Shown: positions 1 to 8,264 of the stretch, one piece after another | How positions within the stretch are numbered: position 1 is the stretch's first letter | How the letters are laid out: every line of letters starts with the position of its first letter | NCBI RefSeq assembly: GCF_014651075.1 | Contig: NZ_BMWE01000001.1 | Coordinates: 558,001-622,000, forward strand | DNA length: 64,000 nt | Source: Streptomyces djakartensis | GTDB lineage: Bacteria; Actinomycetota; Actinomycetes; Streptomycetales; Streptomycetaceae | Reading direction: 5' to 3' | Program-made: the position numbers and the translations under genes | Notes under the pieces: generated by a model | What the model was told of the DNA's origin: nothing | Seen by the model: the letters and a program-made list of their open reading frames with translations, nothing else | Databases searched by the model: none

Positions 1-256
1 CCTGCACCCAGGCGATGAACTCGGCGGTGAGCAGGAGGTACTCGACGGCCAGGCCACCGAGGGCCACCACCAGCCACAGCGCCGCGTGCACCAGCTGCCG
101 GGTGGTGACGGTGACGATCGCGGCGCCGAAGGTGACCAGGCCCACCAGGAGGAAGGCGATCTCGACGCCGGTCGGGGAGAGGAAGCCGTGGGTCTCGGCG
201 GCGGCCCTGGCGTTCGGGCCTGCCGCGAGGAGGCCGGCGGTTGCGGCGAGGGTCAT
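1..256 (-). CDS. nuoJ2: NADH-quinone oxidoreductase subunit J, second copy (3' end outside the window)
   Basis: This is the first 85 residues of a NuoJ-type membrane subunit of complex I, cut by the left edge. The visible part has a polar start of about 30 residues and then two hydrophobic helices (around [17 protein letters not shown] and [18 protein letters not shown]), the normal NuoJ N-terminal layout. The ATG at 256 overlaps the nuoI2 stop by ATGA, which fixes the start and implies translational coupling. It is a diverged paralogue of the nuoJ at 56348-57190. NuoJ helps form the proton-translocating membrane arm. Genes K, L, M and N of this second set, if present, lie to the left of the window. 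Confidence 0.85.
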   Translation of the reverse strand, partial: MTLAATAGLLAAGPNARAAAETHGFLSPTGVEIAFLLVGLVTFGAAIVTVTTRQLVHAALWLVVALGGLAVEYLLLTAEFIAWVQ

Positions 257-903
257 CCCTGGCCCTCCTGTCCCGGCTTCGGCTGGTCCGTCTGCTGCTT
301 GGAGTCGCCCTGGGGGCGGGTGGGTTGTTCGGCCGCCCGGGCCTGCTCGTCGGCGTGCGGTTCGGTGGCCGGCGGGACCTGCTGCGCGGCGAGCTTGTCG
401 GCGGTCTTGCGGGCCGCGGCGAGTTCCTTCGGTTCCTCCGCGCCGGGGTCGAGGGCCGGCGGGGCGGGGACGGTCCACATCCACTCGCGGAGCTTGTCGC
501 GCTCGTGGGTGAGGTCGCGGATGTCGGTCTCGGCGTACTCGAACTCCGGGGACCAGAACAGGGCGTCGAAAGGACAGACCTCGATGCAGATACCGCAGTA
601 CATGCACAGGGAGAAATCGATGGCGAAGCGGTCGAGGACGTTGCGGCTGCGTTCGCGGCCGCCGGGGGTCGCCGCCGGGACCGTCTCCTTGTGGGAGTCG
701 ATGTAGATGCACCAGTCCGGGCACTCGCGGGCGCAGAGCATGCAGACCGTGCAGTTCTCCTCGAACAGGCCGATCACGCCGCGGGTGCGGGGCGGCAGGT
801 CGGGCTGGGCGTCCGGGTACTGCGCGGTGACGGACTTCTTCGTCATCGTGCGGAGGGTGACGGCCAGGCCCTTGGCCAGGCCACTTCCTGGAATCGGGGC
901 CAT
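253..903 (-). CDS. nuoI2: NADH-quinone oxidoreductase subunit I, second copy
   Basis: 216-residue peripheral-arm ferredoxin subunit carrying two [4Fe-4S] clusters (N6a and N6b in complex I). Two complete motifs are visible, [12 protein letters not shown] (about residues 52-63) and [12 protein letters not shown] (about 101-112). The start is the ATG at 903 (MAPIPGSG), two bases after the nuoH2 stop; the reading frame stays open far upstream, but that part is antisense noise over nuoH2. The last 60 or so residues form a charged, Pro/Gln-rich tail absent from classical NuoI and different from the tail of the other copy at 57187-57852. No nuoE, F or G is visible here, so the electron donor to these clusters is an open question. 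Confidence 0.93.
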   Translation of the reverse strand: MAPIPGSGLAKGLAVTLRTMTKKSVTAQYPDAQPDLPPRTRGVIGLFEENCTVCMLCARECPDWCIYIDSHKETVPAATPGGRERSRNVLDRFAIDFSLCMYCGICIEVCPFDALFWSPEFEYAETDIRDLTHERDKLREWMWTVPAPPALDPGAEEPKELAAARKTADKLAAQQVPPATEPHADEQARAAEQPTRPQGDSKQQTDQPKPGQEGQG

Positions 904-905
904 GG

Positions 906-1874
906 TTACTGGATCACCACCTTGACGATGCCGGTGAGGGCGATCTGGGCGAGGGAGAGGGGGACGAGGAGGGTCCAGGACAGTTTCTGGAGCTGGTCCT
1001 CGCGAAGCCGGGGGTAGGTGACGCGCAGCCAGATCACGAGGAAGGCGAGGACGGCTGCCTTCAGCAGGGTCCACACCCAGCCGAGGCCGTCGGCACCCCA
1101 GGGTCCGTGCCAGCCGCCCAGGAAGAGGACGGTGGTCAGACCGCACAGGACGACGATCCCGGCGTACTCGGCGAGGAGGAAGAGGGCGAAGCGAAGGCCG
1201 GTGTACTCGGTGTACGCGCCGAAGATGATCTCCGAGTCGGCGACGGGCATGTCGAAGGGCGGGCGCTGGAGTTCGGCGAGGCCGGCCACGAAGAAGACGA
1301 TCGCGCCGACGATCTGCCACGGCACCCACCACCACTCGAAGGCGTCGACGATGCCGGGGAGGGAGACGGTGCCGGCTGCCATCGCCACCGAGGCGGCGGT
1401 CAGCAGCATCGGCAGTTCGTAGGCGAGGAGCTGGGCGGCGGTGCGGAGGCCGCCGAGGAGGGAGAACTTGTTCGCGGACGCCCAGCCGGCCATCAGCGAG
1501 CCGAGGACGCCGACGCCCATGACGGCCAGCACGAAGAAGACGCCCGCGTCGATGACCTGGCCGACGGCTCCCTCGCCCGGGCCGATGGGAATGGCCAGCA
1601 GGACGAGGAGGTAGGGCAGGAGGGCGACGGCGGGAGCCAGTTGGAAGATGCGGCGGTCGGCGCCCGCGGGGACGATGTCCTCCTTCTGCGCGAACTTCAC
1701 GCCGTCGGCGACCAGCTGGGCCCAGCCGTGGAAACCGCCGGCGTACATGGGGCCGAGGCGGCCCTGCATGTGGGCCATCACCTTGTGTTCGGTCTGGCCG
1801 ATGACCAGGGGGAAGGTGAGGAAGACGACGAAGACGATCAGGAGTCGCAGGGTGACGTCGAGCGCGTCGTTCAC
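906..1874 (-). CDS. nuoH2: NADH-quinone oxidoreductase subunit H, second copy
   Basis: 322-residue multi-spanning membrane subunit that joins the quinone-binding module to the membrane arm. The conserved NuoH loop segments are recognisable: [20 protein letters not shown] near residue 40 and [19 protein letters not shown] near residue 205, followed by [15 protein letters not shown]. Length matches classical NuoH (about 325), whereas the paralogue at 57845-59221 is extended to 458 residues. The ATG at 1874 overlaps the nuoC2 stop (ATGA). In a standard operon nuoD, E, F and G would separate nuoC from nuoH; here the two genes touch, so those four genes are absent at this site. Confidence 0.95.
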   Translation of the reverse strand: MNDALDVTLRLLIVFVVFLTFPLVIGQTEHKVMAHMQGRLGPMYAGGFHGWAQLVADGVKFAQKEDIVPAGADRRIFQLAPAVALLPYLLVLLAIPIGPGEGAVGQVIDAGVFFVLAVMGVGVLGSLMAGWASANKFSLLGGLRTAAQLLAYELPMLLTAASVAMAAGTVSLPGIVDAFEWWWVPWQIVGAIVFFVAGLAELQRPPFDMPVADSEIIFGAYTEYTGLRFALFLLAEYAGIVVLCGLTTVLFLGGWHGPWGADGLGWVWTLLKAAVLAFLVIWLRVTYPRLREDQLQKLSWTLLVPLSLAQIALTGIVKVVIQ

Positions 1875-3256
1875 CGCGGGCCTCCTGTGGGGTCATCGGG
1901 GGTGTCCGTGCCGGGGTCGCGGTCGTCCGCCGGGTTCCCGGGATTTTCGCGGACCTCAGGGGTCTGCTCCGCCCCGCCTGCCTCAGGGGTCTTCTCGCCC
2001 CCGGAGTCATCTGCGGGTGCGGGAGGAGGCACCGGTCCGCCCTCGGGCGCCGGTTCGGGCACCGGTTCGGGCACCGGCTCGCCGAAGGCCGGGCGAGCGT
2101 GGTGCCAGGGGGCATCCGAGCTGCGGACGGGTCGCGAAGGCCGGTCGGAACCGGCCGCCGGGGACTTGGAGCCGGTCGGTGCCGAGTCGGAGCCGGCGGG
2201 TGCCGAGTCGGAACCGTTCGTCGGGGACTCGGTGTCCGAGGTCGGGGACTCGGTGTCCGAGGTCGGGGACTCGGTGTCCGAGGTCGGGGACTCGGCGCCG
2301 GTGAGCCGCCGGCTCGCCGAGCCGTCCGCCGCCGTGCGGGCAGGCCGTGGGGTGGCCGGGGTCGCGTCCGACGTGTCCTCAGCCGCGGACTGACTCACCG
2401 ACCCCTCCGCCGCCGACCGGGCACGACGCGGACCCTCCGGAGCCCCGGCAGCCCGCTCGCCGGGCGCGGACTGACTCGCGGACCCCTCCGCGGCGGACCG
2501 GGTGCGGCGTGGGGCTGCCGGAGCGGTGGTGGGCTCGTCGCCGGTGGTGGCCTGGCTGGCTGAGCCTTCCGCCGCCGAGCGAGTCCGCCGCACCGGGCGC
2601 TCCCCCGCCGGGCGTGCCGCGCCCCGGGCCGGGCGTTCGCCTGCCGCGCGTGCCGTGCCACGGGCCGGGCGGGCCGGGGCCGGGGGGAGTTGGCCCTTGA
2701 GGGGGCCCCACTCGTTCGGGTCGGGGACGCCCGGGGGGAGCATCTGGCGGCGCTTGGGGCCGCCGTGTTCCGGCTCGCCGGGTTCCTTCGCGCCGGGCCA
2801 GGCCTTGGCGACCCGGGCGGCCAGGACGAAGTCCTTGCGCAGGGGGTGGCCTTCGAAGTTGTCGGGCAGGAGCAGGTGGTCCAGCGCCGGGTGGCCTTCG
2901 AAGGTGATGCCGAACATCTCGTGGGTCTCGCGTTCGTGCCAGGCGGCTCCCGCGTAGACACCGACCGCCGAGGGCAGCGCGGCGGCCTCGTGCGGGACCG
3001 TCGTACGCAGCAGGAGACGCCGCAGGGGCGACAGAGCCGCTACGTGTGCCGTGACGCGGAAGCCCGTGCCCGGTTCGTCGACCGCGCTCAGCCAGTCGAA
3101 GTAGGTGCAGCCGAGCCGGTCACGGGCGGTCTCGAGGGCGGAGATCCAGCTCGCCGGGGGTACGTCGACCGTCAGGACCTCGTACGACTCCTCGGCCGTG
3201 GCGTCCGTGCCGAAGAGTTCCCCGGCGTCGGCGGGCAGCCAGCCGACCGTGCTCAT
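1871..3256 (-). CDS. nuoC2: NADH-quinone oxidoreductase subunit C, second copy, with a long repetitive C-terminal tail
   Basis: 461 residues, far longer than a typical NuoC (about 200-240). Residues 1-190 are an ordinary complex I 30-kDa domain, with the signature around [20 protein letters not shown] and EGHPLRKDF. From about residue 191 to the end is low complexity: Arg/Ala/Pro-rich sequence, four degenerate copies of a unit like [13 protein letters not shown], a tandem ESPTSDT block, then a Pro/Glu-rich end. The domain normally binds NuoD and docks the quinone module. The ATG at 3256 overlaps the nuoB2 stop. The tail is predicted disordered by composition, and its role is unknown. The frame is open to the TGA shared with the nuoH2 start, so the tail is coding rather than readthrough. 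Confidence 0.9.
   Translation of the reverse strand: MSTVGWLPADAGELFGTDATAEESYEVLTVDVPPASWISALETARDRLGCTYFDWLSAVDEPGTGFRVTAHVAALSPLRRLLLRTTVPHEAAALPSAVGVYAGAAWHERETHEMFGITFEGHPALDHLLLPDNFEGHPLRKDFVLAARVAKAWPGAKEPGEPEHGGPKRRQMLPPGVPDPNEWGPLKGQLPPAPARPARGTARAAGERPARGAARPAGERPVRRTRSAAEGSASQATTGDEPTTAPAAPRRTRSAAEGSASQSAPGERAAGAPEGPRRARSAAEGSVSQSAAEDTSDATPATPRPARTAADGSASRRLTGAESPTSDTESPTSDTESPTSDTESPTNGSDSAPAGSDSAPTGSKSPAAGSDRPSRPVRSSDAPWHHARPAFGEPVPEPVPEPAPEGGPVPPPAPADDSGGEKTPEAGGAEQTPEVRENPGNPADDRDPGTDTPDDPTGGPR
2220..2295. repeat. 21-bp tandem repeat inside nuoC2
   Basis: Three identical 21-bp units (starting GTCGGGGACTCGGTG, at 2220, 2241 and 2262) and a partial fourth are visible. Read on the minus strand they encode consecutive ESPTSDT heptapeptides at about residues 323-346 of NuoC2. 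The unit length is a multiple of three, so copy-number change would not break the frame. Confidence 0.95.
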
Positions 3257-3867
3257 CGTCCCTCCCCCGCGGCCGGGTCCGCGGCGGGCGGCCGCACCAG
3301 GCCGCTCTGCAGCGCCGCCGCCGAGGGCCGTGTCGCGTCCGTGCCGTAGCGCTCCCCCAGCGACTCGCGGGCGATCTTCTCCTGGAGCTTGAGGATGCCC
3401 TGGAGCAGCGCCTCCGGGCGCGGCGGGCAGCCCGGCACGTACACGTCCACCGGGATGATCTGGTCGACGCCCTTGGTGACGGAGTACGAGTCCCAGTACG
3501 GGCCGCCGCAGTTGCTGCAGGCGCCGAAGGAGATGACGTACTTGGGCTCCGGCATCTGCTCGTAGAGGCGTTTGACCGCGGGCGCCATCTTGTCGGTGAC
3601 CGTGCCGGACACCACCATCAGGTCGGCCTGGCGCGGGCCCGGCGCGAACGGGATGACGCCGAGGCGGATGAAGTCGTGGCGGGCCATCGACGCGGCGATG
3701 AACTCGATCGCGCAGCAGGCGAGGCCGAAGTTGAAGACCCAGAGGGAGTAGCGGCGGCCCCAGTTGAGGACCACCTTCATCGGCTCGGGGGCGAGGCGTG
3801 CGAGGGCTCCGAGCCGCTTGGGCTCGGGCAGCAGAACAGGCTCGGACACCGAGGGGTTCACGTCCAT
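3253..3867 (-). CDS. nuoB2: NADH-quinone oxidoreductase subunit B, second copy
   Basis: 204-residue 20-kDa subunit that holds cluster N2, the last iron-sulfur cluster before quinone. All four expected cysteines are present: the pair in LACCAIEF, one in [12 protein letters not shown] and one in [14 protein letters not shown]. The ATG at 3867 ([10 protein letters not shown]) is chosen because it overlaps nuoA2 by 10 bp, as is usual; the upstream extension of the frame is antisense to nuoA2. The stop overlaps nuoC2 by ATGA. Intact N2 ligands argue that this second set is functional rather than decayed. Confidence 0.95.
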   Translation of the reverse strand: MDVNPSVSEPVLLPEPKRLGALARLAPEPMKVVLNWGRRYSLWVFNFGLACCAIEFIAASMARHDFIRLGVIPFAPGPRQADLMVVSGTVTDKMAPAVKRLYEQMPEPKYVISFGACSNCGGPYWDSYSVTKGVDQIIPVDVYVPGCPPRPEALLQGILKLQEKIARESLGERYGTDATRPSAAALQSGLVRPPAADPAAGEGR

Positions 3868-4265
3868 GACAGGACGCCCTTCTTGTATGCGTAGAGCAGG
3901 CCCACGGCCAGGAAGCCGAGGAAGATGAACATCTCCACCAGGGTGGCCGCGCCGTAGCCGGGGGCGGCGAAGACGGTCGCCCAGGGGAAAAGGAAGATCG
4001 AGTCGACGGCGAAGATCACGTACAGGAAGGCGTAGACGTAGTAGCGGACCTGGGTGTGGGCCCAGCCCTCGCCGACGGGGTCGACGCCGCACTCGTACGT
4101 CAGGAGCTTCTCGGGGGTGGGGACCACGGGCCGCAGCAGGCGGCCGGCCCCGAAGGCGACGGCGACGAACAGCACGCCGACGACGGCGAGCAGTCCGACG
4201 ACCGAATAGGACTGGAAGTAGTCCGCCGCGACGACGGTCGTGGTGACGACGGTCGGTTCCGGCAC
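3858..4265 (-). CDS. nuoA2: NADH-quinone oxidoreductase subunit A, second copy
   Basis: 135-residue small membrane subunit with three hydrophobic helices. The conserved NuoA loop is present as [30 protein letters not shown], whose cysteine lies in the loop near the quinone tunnel. It is the first gene of the second nuo cluster, divergent from the histidine kinase at 4506, so its promoter should lie in 4266-4505. It overlaps nuoB2 by 10 bp. Length is in the usual range (120-150). Confidence 0.95.
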   Translation of the reverse strand: MPEPTVVTTTVVAADYFQSYSVVGLLAVVGVLFVAVAFGAGRLLRPVVPTPEKLLTYECGVDPVGEGWAHTQVRYYVYAFLYVIFAVDSIFLFPWATVFAAPGYGAATLVEMFIFLGFLAVGLLYAYKKGVLSWT

Positions 4266-4505
4266 GTCCGTCCCTCGCTCCCTGAAACTCGGACTGGATC
4301 CTGCGACCCTCTCGCGGCTCCCTGGTCCGGCCGGGTACCACGGACGCCGCCGTTCGACGATCTGTACGCACGGGAGTCTAGGCCCTGATAAAGGCAGGGT
4401 AAGCAGCCCGTTGCGCGGCCGGTGTGCGGGGGTGGGGTTTTCCCCAGTCGATGCAGGCGGTCCGCCTCATGGCGCGGCAGCCCGCCGCCCGGCACGCTGA
4501 CGCCT
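4266..4505. promoter_or_regulatory. divergent promoter region, nuoA2 / sensor kinase
   Basis: 240-bp non-coding gap between two divergent genes, so it must hold start signals for both the second nuo cluster and the kinase operon. No convincing -35/-10 pair or operator was recognised by eye. The kinase ATG at 4506 has no clear ribosome-binding site. Confidence 0.5.
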
Positions 4506-5714
4506 ATGACCGAACGTATCCCGTCGCCCGGCGCGAGCGCGGCCGCGTGGGCGGCCGGGCAGGACGACCGCCCGCCGCCGCCCCGTCTCGCCTACGACCC
4601 GCACACCTGGAAGGAGATCGCGCACCTGCTGGCGAACCTTCCGGCCGCGCTGATCGGCTTCACCTATGTCATGACGGTGCTGTTCACCAGCTTGGGGCTG
4701 ACCATCACGGTGGTCGGGTTCCCGCTGCTCGCGGCCGGGCTCCTGGGGGCGCGTCAGCTGGGCAGGGTGGAGCGGGCGCGGGCCAGGGCGCTGCTCGGGG
4801 TGCGGGTGGACGAGCCGAGCCGGCTGCCGCTGCGCGGCTCGGGCGGTGTCCTCCCCTGGTTGTGGATGTCGCTGAAGGACCCGGTGGGCTGGCGTGCGGT
4901 GCTGTACGAGTTCATACGGCTGCCGTGGGGTGTTCTCACCTTCTCCGTGACGCTGACCTCGCTGTTCGTGTTGTGGCCGGTGCTGCCGTTCCTCGCGCGG
5001 GGCCTGACCAACGCCGACCGGGCCATGGTGCGCGGGCTGCTGTCGCCCTCCGACGAGCTGGAGCGGCGCATCGCCGAGCTGGAGTCGGACCGGGGGGTCG
5101 TGGTCGACACGGCCGCCGCCGACCTGCGGCGCATCGAGCGGGATCTGCACGACGGGGCGCAGGCCCGGCTGGTCAATCTGGCGATGGGGCTGGGGCTGGC
5201 CAAGGAGAAGGTGCTGGAGGATCCCGACGCGGCGGCGGCGATGGTCGCGGAGGCGCACGGCGAGGTGAAGCTGGCGCTCCAGGAGCTGCGTGACCTGGCG
5301 CGCGGCATCCACCCGGCGGTGCTGACGGACCGGGGGCTGGACGCGGCGCTGTCCTCGGTCGCCACCCGCTGCACGGTCCCGGTCAAGGTGACGGTCGACC
5401 TGCCGGCGCGCCCGGCCGCGGCCATCGAGGGCATCGCCTACTTCACCGTCTCGGAGCTGCTGCAGAACGTCAGCAAGCACAGCGGGGCGCGGTCGGCGTC
5501 GGTGGAGGTGTGGCACACCGCCGACCGGCTGCTCATCCAGGTGTGGGACGACGGCCGTGGGGGCGCGAGTCTCGACGGCGGTACGGGGATGAGGGGCCTG
5601 GCCGAGCGGCTGGACGCCGTCGACGGACTGTTCGTCCTGGAGTCGCCCGAGGGCGGCCCGACGACGGTCACGGCAGAACTGCCCTGGCGCGACCGGTCGG
5701 GGGCCCCTGGGTAG
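4506..5714 (+). CDS. membrane sensor histidine kinase (HisKA_3 type)
   Basis: 402-residue sensor of a two-component system. The N-terminal half has membrane segments in two pairs (about residues 45-85 and 130-165), matching the Streptomyces sensor-domain family. The dimerisation/phosphoacceptor helix carries RRIERDLHDGAQARL with the predicted phospho-His near residue 215. The ATP-binding part has an N box (SELLQNVSKHS, about 317-327) and a G box (WDDGRGG, about 345). ATG 4506 is chosen because the upstream frame extension has no features. It is a close paralogue of the kinase at 5825-7187 and lies upstream of a single response regulator, so both kinases may feed one regulator. The signal is unknown; the position next to nuo2 suggests a respiratory or redox cue, by context only. 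Confidence 0.9.
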   Translation: MTERIPSPGASAAAWAAGQDDRPPPPRLAYDPHTWKEIAHLLANLPAALIGFTYVMTVLFTSLGLTITVVGFPLLAAGLLGARQLGRVERARARALLGVRVDEPSRLPLRGSGGVLPWLWMSLKDPVGWRAVLYEFIRLPWGVLTFSVTLTSLFVLWPVLPFLARGLTNADRAMVRGLLSPSDELERRIAELESDRGVVVDTAAADLRRIERDLHDGAQARLVNLAMGLGLAKEKVLEDPDAAAAMVAEAHGEVKLALQELRDLARGIHPAVLTDRGLDAALSSVATRCTVPVKVTVDLPARPAAAIEGIAYFTVSELLQNVSKHSGARSASVEVWHTADRLLIQVWDDGRGGASLDGGTGMRGLAERLDAVDGLFVLESPEGGPTTVTAELPWRDRSGAPG

Positions 5715-5824
5715 GGAAAACCCCCGGTTCAAGACGCCGACGGACTCCATGGTCCGCCGGCCTGCGGCGGAGCAGGGTGGAGGTACGGGAGCACAGCCGC
5801 GGGACGAGGAGAGGGACGACGCCG

Positions 5825-7187
5825 ATGGCCACGGAGTACGGACAGGGGTACGGGCTCGACGGCGGGCCCGGGTTCGCCGGGAGCACCGGGCGGCGGCACG
5901 TGCTGCCCGCCGCGCTGCGGGCGCCGGTCGAGGGCCGCACCTGGCGCGAGCTCGGTCATGTGCTGCTCGGCCTGCCGGTCGGCATCCTGCTGTTCGTCTA
6001 CGCGGTGACGATGGTGTCGCTCGGGGCGGGGCTGCTGGTGACGTTCCTCGGGGTACCGGTGCTGGCGGCCGCGCTGGCGGGATGCCGTGGCTTCGGGGGG
6101 GCTGGAGCGGATGCGGGCCCGGGCGCTGCTGGGACTTCAGGTGGCCGAGCCGGAGCCGCTGCGGACGAGGAAGCCGGGCGCCATGGCCTGGATGGGTGCG
6201 GTTCTGGGGAGCGGCGCCTCGTGGCGGGCCCTGCTGTACTCGGTGCTGTATCTGCCCTGGGCGGTGATCTCGTTCGTCGTCACCGTGAACGTGTGGGTGC
6301 TGGGGTGGGGGCTGCTGACGTACCCGCTGTGGTTCTGGGTGCTGCCGATGCATGCCGGGCAGGACGGGATCCAGCTGTACGGCGACGAGACGCACCAGGT
6401 CTATCTCGACAACCCGTTCGAGATCGCGGTGACCGCGCTGGTGGGTCTGCTGTTCACGATCGCCACGCCGTGGATCGTGCGGGCGCTGACGACGGTGGAC
6501 CGGCTGCTGGTGCACGGGCTGCTCGGCCCGTCGCGGCTGGTCTCGCGGATGGTGGAGCTGGAGTCGGACCGCGGGGTCGTCGTCGACACGGCCGCCGCCG
6601 ACCTGCGGCGCATCGAGCGGGACCTCCACGACGGGGCGCAGGCCCGGCTGGTGGCGCTGGCCATGGATCTGGGGCTGGCGAGGGAGAAGCTCCAGGAGGA
6701 TCCGGACGCGGCCGCGCGGATGGTGGACGAGGCGCACGGTGAGGTGAAGACGGCGCTTCAGGAGCTGCGGGACCTGGCCCGGGGGATCCATCCGGCGGTG
6801 CTGACGGACCGGGGGCTGGACGCGGCGCTGTCGGCGGTGGCGTCGCGGTGCACGGTGCCGGTGCGGGTGGAGGTCGATCTGGCGGAGCGGCCGGCGCCGG
6901 CGATCGAGGGGATCGCGTACTTCACGGTGTCGGAGCTGCTGCAGAACATCAGCAAGCACGCCCGGGCGACCTGGGCGGGCGTGGAGGTGTGGCGGGCGGA
7001 GAACCGGCTGATGCTGCAGGTCGTGGACAACGGTGTGGGTGGGGCCGAGGTGTCCGAGGGGTCCGGGCTCGCGGGGCTGGCGGAGCGGCTCGGCGCGGTG
7101 GACGGGATCCTGGTGGTGGACTCTCCGGCGGGCGGGCCGACCCGGGTGACCGCGGAGCTGCCGTGGCGGGGGGCTCATGCGCGGTGA
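5825..7187 (+). pseudogene. second membrane sensor histidine kinase, interrupted by a +1 frameshift
   Basis: From ATG 5825 the frame encodes a typical sensor N-terminus to about residue 92, then leaves the family at a run of seven G (6095-6101). The rest continues in the next frame from about 6102 to the stop at 7187. Reading the run as six G restores FGGLERMRARALLG, which aligns with LGRVERARARALLG of the upstream kinase. The second part is complete: membrane pairs, RRIERDLHDGAQARL phosphoacceptor, SELLQNISKHA N box and VVDNGVGG G box, about 453 residues if joined. It could be a real inactivating mutation, a phase-variable or slippage site, or a sequencing indel; the sequence alone cannot decide. 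Protein motifs on both sides are otherwise undamaged. Confidence 0.8.
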
Positions 7188-7447
7188 CCTCCGCTCGGGG
7201 GGTTGATGCGGGGGCTGTGCCCCTGTAACCCGGCCGGCGGGTTCCTCCCTGGCCCCCTGGTCCCCGGCCTCCCCCTCCCCTCTCCCCCCCTCCCCCACCG
7301 ACGCGGTCGGACGAGAAACCGGTCTCTCCCCCATCCGCCCCCCGATCCTGAAATGCTGAACCCGTCGCACGGGTGGGCGCGGAGCCGTTGTGGGCCGCGG
7401 ACGGGCGGCGTGGGGCTGTGGGGAGCCGGAACATCGTGGAGGACAGG

Positions 7448-8107
7448 GTGCGGGTGGTCATCGCCGAGGACTCAGTGCTGCTCAGGGAGGGCCTGACCCG
7501 GCTGCTGACCGACCGGGGGCACGAGGTCGTCGCCGGGGTCGGGGACGGCGAGGCACTGATCAAGACCATCGCGGAGCTGGACGCGCAGGCGATGCTGCCG
7601 GATGTCGTGGTGGCCGATGTGCGGATGCCGCCGACCCACACCGACGAAGGCGTACGGGCGGCGGTGCAGCTGCGCAAGGCGCATCCGGGTCTGGGTGTGC
7701 TGGTGCTGTCGCAGTACGTGGAGGAGCGCTACGCCACGGAGCTGCTCGCGGGGTCCAGCCGGGGCGTCGGCTATCTGCTGAAGGACCGGGTGGCGGAGGT
7801 GCGGGAGTTCGTCGACGCGGTGGTGCGCGTGGCCGAGGGCGGTACGGCCCTGGACCCGGAGGTGGTGGCACAGCTGCTGGGCCGCAGCCGTAAGCAGGAC
7901 GTGCTGGCGGGGCTCACCCCACGCGAGCGGGAGGTGCTGGGGCTGATGGCCGAGGGGCGGACGAACTCGGCGATCGCCCGGCAGCTCGTGGTCAGCGACG
8001 GAGCGGTCGAGAAGCACGTCAGCAACATCTTCCTGAAGCTGGGGCTGTCCCAGAGCGACGGGGACCACCGCAGGGTCCTCGCCGTGCTGACGTACCTCAA
8101 TTCATGA
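7448..8107 (+). CDS. NarL/FixJ-family response regulator
   Basis: 219-residue DNA-binding response regulator. The receiver domain (about residues 1-125) has the acidic pair in IAED, the phospho-acceptor Asp in VVVADVRMPP, a Ser in VLVLSQYVEERY and the Lys in YLLKDRV. The LuxR-type helix-turn-helix follows: LTPREREVLGLMAEGRTNSA and VSDGAVEKHVSNIFLKLGL. GTG 7448 is preferred because GGAGG (7438-7442) sits 5 bp upstream; GTG 7436 in the same frame is a longer alternative. It follows the two kinases and is their likely partner. The 260-bp gap before it (7188-7447) contains a long pyrimidine-rich stretch and no gene. Confidence 0.92.
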   Translation: MRVVIAEDSVLLREGLTRLLTDRGHEVVAGVGDGEALIKTIAELDAQAMLPDVVVADVRMPPTHTDEGVRAAVQLRKAHPGLGVLVLSQYVEERYATELLAGSSRGVGYLLKDRVAEVREFVDAVVRVAEGGTALDPEVVAQLLGRSRKQDVLAGLTPREREVLGLMAEGRTNSAIARQLVVSDGAVEKHVSNIFLKLGLSQSDGDHRRVLAVLTYLNS

Positions 8108-8207
8108 AACTTCCGGCATACAGGTCAAGGTGTTTGATCGGCCCAAAGTCGTGTCCAACATGCGAATGACCCGCAGAAGGCACCCCCTGCGGTCGTAGGG
8201 TTGATCT

Positions 8208-8231
8208 GGGAAGGCCTGTGGGAAGGCCTGT
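8208..8231. repeat. perfect 12-bp tandem repeat upstream of korA
   Basis: Two adjacent exact copies of GGGAAGGCCTGT, at 8208-8219 and 8220-8231, ending 33 bp before the korA GTG. They could be a regulator site in the korA leader or a chance duplication. Confidence 0.8.
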
Positions 8232-8264
8232 CCCGGACAGCCGCCTCTAGGGAGGTCCAGTTCA

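Noticed and set aside
904..2115. Upstream extension of the nuoI2 reading frame
   Set aside because: The extra 400 residues are shadow sequence of nuoH2 and nuoC2; the family start is at 903.
5825..7187. Two separate genes instead of one frameshifted kinase
   Set aside because: The first part would lack the kinase core and the second would begin inside a conserved segment; alignment with the neighbour shows one protein.
4467..7370. Minus-strand open frame of 967 codons over both histidine kinases
   Set aside because: Composition is His/Arg/Gln-rich noise, and it lies opposite two clear kinase genes on the other strand.
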